Of a stretch of 64,000 nt of DNA, positions 59,881-64,000 are shown one piece after another (the stretch's first letter is position 1; each line of letters begins with the position of its first letter). A program made the position numbers and the translations under genes. Source of the stretch: Candidatus Protoclostridium gallicola (GTDB taxonomy: Bacteria; Bacillota; Clostridia; Christensenellales; Pumilibacteraceae); contig CAJFLE010000007.1 in assembly GCA_904387375.1 (NCBI GenBank), forward strand, positions 1 to 64,000. Direction: 5' to 3'. The notes under the pieces are model-generated. The model did not search any database. It had not been told where the DNA came from and saw only the letters and a program-made list of their open reading frames with translations.

Positions 59881-60855
59881 ATGAAGAAAACGGGACTGCT
59901 GCTTATACACGGATTTCTCACATGCACCGACGACTGGGATCTGTTTGTCCCCGAGCTGGAAAAACTGTACGACGGCGTCGTGCTTTTCAAACAGCCCGGC
60001 CACGAACGCGCCGACGGCAAACCGCATTACCGCGACTTCACCGCCGATGCCGCGTTTTCCGAGCTCGGCCGCACGCTGCGGGAAATGGAAGAAGAATACG
60101 AAACGATCGACATCATGGGGCATTCCATGGGCGGCGGCATGGCGCTGTACGCGGCGGCCGAGGCGAAAAACGTCCGCCGTACGGTGCTGCTTTCGCCGGC
60201 GATAAAGTATCCGCGCCCCGGCGCGTTCGCACGGCATAACTCGGCGGTAAGCAAATTGCAGAATATGTCCAGGCACTGCCGGGATACCGAACTCGCCGAA
60301 GCTCTCGCCGCGGCCGCGTCCAACGTCCGCACGACGTTCAAAGAGTCGGTGGACATGTTCTTAAAGCGTCTGCTGCCCAACTGGAGTCCGCATAACCTCA
60401 TGACGTTCGCGCGCATAATGGGCAGGGCGGAGAAGTATGCCGACAAGGTGGAATGCCCGCTCGCCGTACTGTGGGGAGAACTGGACGAGTTCATACCCCG
60501 CCGTGCGGCAGATATAATACTCGCAAAGGCCGGGAGCCGCGAAAAGACGTTTATATCCTATGCGGATATGGGTCATGCCATGATGTATCTCGGCGACGTG
60601 CGCGCGCTGCTGCGCGACGTTATATGTCTGCTGTCCGGCGGCGACATCTGCGCCGTCGAAACGGAGAAGGGAGAACAGCGCACGGTGCGCCGCATGACCG
60701 AAGAGGCGGAAGGCGTACGCACCGTGACGGTGACCGACCGTATCGTAAAGACAAAAGAAGGCGTGACCGCAGAGCACGGGCGCTGCGAGGATTTCGAACC
60801 TTTCGGCGCGGAACCGGCCGTTACACAGCCGGCGGATAATAAGCGGGCGCACTGA
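59881..60855 (+). CDS. Alpha/beta-hydrolase (carboxylesterase/lysophospholipase-like)
   Basis: 324 residues. LLIHGFLT gives the oxyanion site, GHSMGGG the nucleophile Ser82, WGELDEFIP the acid and YADMGHAMMY the catalytic His. From about 250 on the protein continues with a polar, Glu/Arg/Thr-rich region of 70 residues that is not part of the fold and looks unstructured. The substrate is unknown. CAAGGACG before ATG is the ribosome site. Divergent from pyk. Confidence 0.88.
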   Translation: MKKTGLLLIHGFLTCTDDWDLFVPELEKLYDGVVLFKQPGHERADGKPHYRDFTADAAFSELGRTLREMEEEYETIDIMGHSMGGGMALYAAAEAKNVRRTVLLSPAIKYPRPGAFARHNSAVSKLQNMSRHCRDTELAEALAAAASNVRTTFKESVDMFLKRLLPNWSPHNLMTFARIMGRAEKYADKVECPLAVLWGELDEFIPRRAADIILAKAGSREKTFISYADMGHAMMYLGDVRALLRDVICLLSGGDICAVETEKGEQRTVRRMTEEAEGVRTVTVTDRIVKTKEGVTAEHGRCEDFEPFGAEPAVTQPADNKRAH

Positions 60856-60925
60856 TATTTATCATCAATTTATAATCGCGCGTTATAATTACACCATATA
60901 ACAGGCAGCAAAGGGAGGTTAAACA

Positions 60926-61774
60926 ATGAGCAAAACGATAATCACCAGCGACAGCACCGCGGATCTCGATTACCTGTTTGCGGAGCGGAACATCCCCGTC
61001 ATGCCGCTTACCGTACTGCTCGGCGAGCGCGAGGGGCTGGACGGCGTGGAAATAACGCCGAAGGACATTTACGAATATTTCGACAAAACCAGGACTACGC
61101 CCAAGACGGCGGCGGTCACGCCCGAACGGTATTACGAATTTTTCAAAAAGTATACCGACGAGGGCTGCGAGATCGTGCACTTCACCATCTCGTCTGACAT
61201 GAGTTCGTGCTACGACAACGCCGTGCAGGCGGCGCGGCAGTGCGGCGGCGTATACGTCATCGACTCGCTCAACCTGTCCACGGGCATAGGCCTTCAGGTG
61301 CTTTACGCAGACGACCTCGCAAAGGAGGGACTGAACGCGAAAACGATAGCCGAGAAGGTGAACGCCCGCCGCGCGGCGGTGCAGGCGTCCTTCGTCGTGG
61401 ACACCATGTCCTTCCTCTACCGCGGCGGAAGATGCAGCGGCATATCCGCGTTCGTCGCCAGCGTGCTCAAAATCCATCCGTCCATTTTCGTGACGGGCGG
61501 CAAGATGGTCGTGGGCAAAAAATATATGGGCACGACGGACAAGGCGATCATGAAATACGTGTCCGACACCATGGCGGCGTTCACGCACCCGGACAAGAAA
61601 TATTTCTTCGTCACTCACTCGTCCGCTTCGCCGCAGACGGTGGAAAAAGTCAAGGAAGCCGTGCGCGCCGTATACCCCGACGCTAATATAATAGAAACAG
61701 TCGCCGGCTCTACCGTCACGTCGCACTGCGGTAAAGGCACGCTGGGCATACTGTACTATAACGACGCGGAGTGA
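60926..61774 (+). CDS. DegV-family fatty-acid-binding protein, paralogue 1
   Basis: 282 residues. TIITSDSTADL at the start, TTPKTAAVTPERYYEFF, FTISSDMSSCYDNA, DSLNLSTGIG, VVDTMSFLYRGGRCSG and TVTSHCGKGTLG are the DegV pattern. FakB-type members bind a fatty acid and present it to the kinase FakA; no fakA is in this window. GGGAGG lies 8 nt before ATG. It is followed by a homologous gene 122 nt on. Confidence 0.93.
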   Translation: MSKTIITSDSTADLDYLFAERNIPVMPLTVLLGEREGLDGVEITPKDIYEYFDKTRTTPKTAAVTPERYYEFFKKYTDEGCEIVHFTISSDMSSCYDNAVQAARQCGGVYVIDSLNLSTGIGLQVLYADDLAKEGLNAKTIAEKVNARRAAVQASFVVDTMSFLYRGGRCSGISAFVASVLKIHPSIFVTGGKMVVGKKYMGTTDKAIMKYVSDTMAAFTHPDKKYFFVTHSSASPQTVEKVKEAVRAVYPDANIIETVAGSTVTSHCGKGTLGILYYNDAE

Positions 61775-61778
61775 CATT

Positions 61779-61800
61779 TTCCGCGCGGATTACCGCGGAA
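61779..61800 (+). terminator. Short hairpin after the first DegV gene
   Basis: TTCCGCG (61779-61785) pairs with CGCGGAA (61794-61800), followed by GTTTATG. The T run is poor. Confidence 0.4.
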
Positions 61801-61896
61801 GTTTATGATTAGTTAATAACGGCGCGCCCGTACGTAAACATTTATTTATGTCGCTTTGATAAACTCTTGCACATTGACATACGCAAGGAGCTGTTT

Positions 61897-62751
61897 ATGA
61901 AAACGACCATAATAACGGACAGCGCGTCCGATCTCGGCGGCGAGGGCCGCGGCATAATTGTCATTCCGCTCACCGTACTGCTCGGCGAGCGCGAGGGCGC
62001 GGACGGTGAAATAACGCCCGACGACATTTACGCGTATTTCGCGGAAACGGGCAGGACGCCCAAAACCGCCGCGATATCTCCGGAGCGGTTCGAAAGGGTA
62101 TTTGCCGAAGTGACGGCGGACGGCGGGGAAGCCGTATACATATCCATAGCGTCGACGATGAGCGCGTGCTACGGCAACGCGCGGCTGGCGGCGCAGAATT
62201 ATCCCGGCGTGCGCGTCGTCGATTCGGGCTGGCTGTCGGGCGGAATCGCGCTGCTCGCGCTTTACGCCGAAGAGCTGGCCGGAAGAGGACTGGGCGCGGA
62301 CGAAATCGCCGCCCGTGTGGAGGCGAGGAAGAGCGCGGTCAGGCTGTCGCTCATCGTGGATACGATGACTTTTCTCCACCGCGGAGGCAGGTGCGGCTCG
62401 CTCGCCGCGTTCGTGGCGGGCGTGCTCAAAATCCGCCCGTCCATCGTGATGACGGACGGGAAGCTGACGGTGGGGCGCAAGTACATCGGTCCGGCGCGCA
62501 GGGCGCTGACAAAATACGCGGCGGACGCTCTCGCCGCGGCGGACAACATAGATCCCGCATATTTTTATCTCGTTCATACCTCGCCCAAACGCGAGATACT
62601 CGACGAGACCGAAGCGCTCATCCGCGCGGCGCGGCCGGACGCGAACATAATCGAACGCGTCGCCGGCGCGACCATAACGTCGCACACCGGCAGAGGCGGA
62701 ATAGCGCTCATATATTTCAACGACGGAGGCAATCCCCATACAGATGAGTAA
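61897..62751 (+). CDS. DegV-family fatty-acid-binding protein, paralogue 2
   Basis: 284 residues, same motifs as the first copy (TIITDSASDL, TPKTAAISPERF, SIASTMSACYGNA, VDTMTFLHRGGRCGS, TITSHTGRGGI) but clearly diverged, so the two probably bind different acyl chains. The start at 61897 follows AAGGAG by 7 nt. Its 3' end overlaps tsaD by 8 bases, so the two are translated together. Confidence 0.93.
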   Translation: MKTTIITDSASDLGGEGRGIIVIPLTVLLGEREGADGEITPDDIYAYFAETGRTPKTAAISPERFERVFAEVTADGGEAVYISIASTMSACYGNARLAAQNYPGVRVVDSGWLSGGIALLALYAEELAGRGLGADEIAARVEARKSAVRLSLIVDTMTFLHRGGRCGSLAAFVAGVLKIRPSIVMTDGKLTVGRKYIGPARRALTKYAADALAAADNIDPAYFYLVHTSPKREILDETEALIRAARPDANIIERVAGATITSHTGRGGIALIYFNDGGNPHTDE

Positions 62752-63751
62752 AGACGTACTGGTACTCGGAATAGAATCGTCCTGCGACGAAACGTCCGCT
62801 GCCGTGGTAAGAAACGGCAGGGAATGTCTGTCCAACGTCATCGCCAGCCAGATCGACATACACCGCCGCTTCGGCGGCGTCGTGCCCGAAATAGCGGGGC
62901 GCAACCACCTGCTCGCCGTCATGCCCGTCATCGACGAGGCGCTGTCAAAAGCGGGCGTGAAAAAAGAGGAAATCGACGCCGTCGCCGTGACGTACGGCGC
63001 CGGGCTGATCGGCTGTCTTCTCGTCGGCGTGTCCGCGGCAAAGGCGTTCGCATACGCCATAGACCGTCCCCTCGTCAAAGTCAATCACATCGAAGGGCAT
63101 ATAGCCGCGAACTTCATCGCCTTTCCGGAGCTGCAGCCGCCTTTCCTTTCTCTCGTCGCGAGCGGCGGCCATACGAGCATCGTCGAAGTGTCCGGCTACT
63201 GCGATATGAAACCTGTGAGCGCGACGATGGACGACGCGATAGGCGAGGCGTTCGACAAGGTCGCGCGCATACTCGGTCTGCCCTATCCCGGCGGCCCGGA
63301 AATAGACCGCAGGGCGAAAGAGGGCAGGGCGGTCATACGGTTCTGCCCCAATCTGCACGCGCGCGGCGATCTCGCATACTCGTTCTCGGGACTGAAAACC
63401 GCCGTCGTCAACTACGTGCACAACCTTACGCAGCGCGGGGAAGAGATACCCGTAAACGACGTCTGCGCGTCCTTTACCGCAGAGGCGGTGGGCTACCTCG
63501 TGGACACGTTCATGGAATGCGTGCGCAGGCGCGGCGTGAAGAGCGCGGCGCTCGCGGGCGGAGTGGCGGCAAACTCGTATCTGCGCGCCCGGCTGGGCGA
63601 GGCGTGCGCGGCCGAGGGCGTGAAGCTGTTCGTGCCCCCTCCCGTGCTGTGCACCGACAACGCCGCAATGATAGCGGCGCGCGGCTATTTCTCCTTTGCC
63701 GGGGGCAGGGACATAGCCGACCTGTCGCTCAACGCCGTTTCCAATCTTTGA
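62744..63751 (+). CDS. tsaD: tRNA N6-adenosine threonylcarbamoyltransferase TsaD
   Basis: 335 residues, ASKHA-fold enzyme that makes t6A at position 37 of ANN-decoding tRNAs with TsaB, TsaE and TsaC. The metal-binding HIEGH (His115, His119) follows VN, and IESSCDETSAAVV, SGGHTSI and GLKTAVVNYV are conserved. The usual PExASRxH reads PEIAGRNH, a small change. The gene overlaps the DegV gene upstream. tsaB and tsaE are not in this window. Confidence 0.97.
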   Translation: MSKDVLVLGIESSCDETSAAVVRNGRECLSNVIASQIDIHRRFGGVVPEIAGRNHLLAVMPVIDEALSKAGVKKEEIDAVAVTYGAGLIGCLLVGVSAAKAFAYAIDRPLVKVNHIEGHIAANFIAFPELQPPFLSLVASGGHTSIVEVSGYCDMKPVSATMDDAIGEAFDKVARILGLPYPGGPEIDRRAKEGRAVIRFCPNLHARGDLAYSFSGLKTAVVNYVHNLTQRGEEIPVNDVCASFTAEAVGYLVDTFMECVRRRGVKSAALAGGVAANSYLRARLGEACAAEGVKLFVPPPVLCTDNAAMIAARGYFSFAGGRDIADLSLNAVSNL

Positions 63752-63782
63752 CGAATAATACGCGGCGCGGGCGCATTTGCGC

Positions 63783-63811
63783 TTGCGCTGAAGTTTTTTT
63801 TATGCTATACT
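63783..63811 (+). promoter_or_regulatory. Decarboxylase gene promoter giving a leaderless mRNA
   Basis: TTGCGC (63783-63788), 17-nt spacer, extended -10 TGC-TATACT (63806-63811). The ATG at 63819 is 7 nt after the box. Confidence 0.75.
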
Positions 63812-63818
63812 TTATCGG

Positions 63819-64000
63819 ATGACCGTTCGGGAATACATCGAAAACTATTCGCCGGCCTATCGCGGGCACACGCCCGGGCACAAGGGAAAGGCGGACAGGC
63901 GGGATATCACCGAGATACTCGACGAGTTTCCCGCCGATCTCGTGAAAAATAGCGAGAAGGCTGCGGGGTTCGTCTACGGCGCGCCCTATTTCCGTTTTCT
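63819..64000 (+). CDS. Orn/Lys/Arg decarboxylase-like protein, N-terminal part (runs off the window)
   Basis: Only the first 60 codons are present. MTVREYIENYSPAYRGHTPGHKGK matches the start of PLP-dependent fold-type-I decarboxylases of the SpeA/Cad group in Bacillota, in which HTPGHKG is highly conserved. The substrate (arginine, lysine or ornithine) cannot be read from this part. No ribosome site; the start codon is at the predicted RNA start. Confidence 0.75.
   Translation, partial: MTVREYIENYSPAYRGHTPGHKGKADRRDITEILDEFPADLVKNSEKAAGFVYGAPYFRF

Noticed and set aside
1..64000. Prophage, insertion sequence or integron
   Set aside because: No transposase, integrase, structural phage gene or terminal inverted repeats with flanking duplication was found; only the restriction operon shows foreign composition.

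Overview
The window looks like chromosome from a GC-rich, low-complexity-free Bacillota genome of the Clostridia type, probably an uncultured gut lineage. This is inferred from sigma-A consensus promoters, strong AGGAGG ribosome sites, an rpsL-rpsG-fusA-tuf block, Mini-RNase III (mrnC), undecaprenyl-diphosphatase, DegV proteins, LytTR and GHKL regulators and a standalone 471-residue pyruvate kinase. No prophage, transposase or CRISPR array is visible. I cannot name the species.

Layout. 1-97: the 3' end of a 5S rRNA gene and its terminator. 0.3-4.7 kb: 6-phosphofructokinase, then a Ppx/GppA protein with a basic AT-hook-like tail beside polyphosphate kinase. 4.9-11.7 kb: a lower-GC type I restriction-modification operon on the minus strand (hsdM, an unknown HEPN-like gene, hsdS with 12-bp TAEL repeats, and hsdR broken by a one-base frameshift). 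11.8-16.3 kb: cytidylate-kinase-like gene, tyrosine phosphatase, thioredoxin, HAD phosphatase, leuS. 16.6-18.1 kb: DJ-1 family gene and a membrane protein. 18.3-27.3 kb: three tandem membrane-bound XRE regulators, an anchored extracellular protein, an ABC transporter with two FtsX-like permeases, a CPBP protease, then a second ABC exporter as one fused polypeptide. 27.4-34.8 kb: esterase, P-type ATPase, zinc-dependent phospholipase C-like protein, GPH sugar symporter with a long charged tail, double-XRE regulator. 34.9-37.6 kb: PflX-like radical SAM protein, lipoprotein, degenerate ABC-like protein. 37.8-43.4 kb: str genes, tuf, uppP. 43.6-52 kb: AraC regulator, GHKL kinase/LytTR regulator pair, lipoprotein, membrane-anchored GH3 enzyme, J-domain protein. 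52-54.6 kb: DUF3788 protein, a gene-poor kilobase with a candidate long RNA, HEPN-CBS protein. 54.7-57.2 kb: mrnC-thyA-folA-rlmB operon. 57.4-64 kb: XRE regulator with a divergent partner, pyruvate kinase, hydrolase, two DegV proteins, tsaD and the start of an Orn/Lys/Arg decarboxylase-like gene.

Three themes stand out. First, at least seven genes have a good -10 box only 6-7 nt before the start codon, so their mRNAs should be leaderless. Second, the LytTR regulator at 46.6 kb appears to have 9-bp sites repeated with a 21-bp period in front of its own operon, the following lipoprotein and the GH3 gene, which suggests a local regulon. Third, several promoter-plus-terminator units without convincing genes look like new RNAs. 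The largest is about 0.8 kb on the minus strand at 52.93-53.77 kb and carries three copies of an 18-nt repeat; another of about 200 nt sits just upstream of the sensor kinase.
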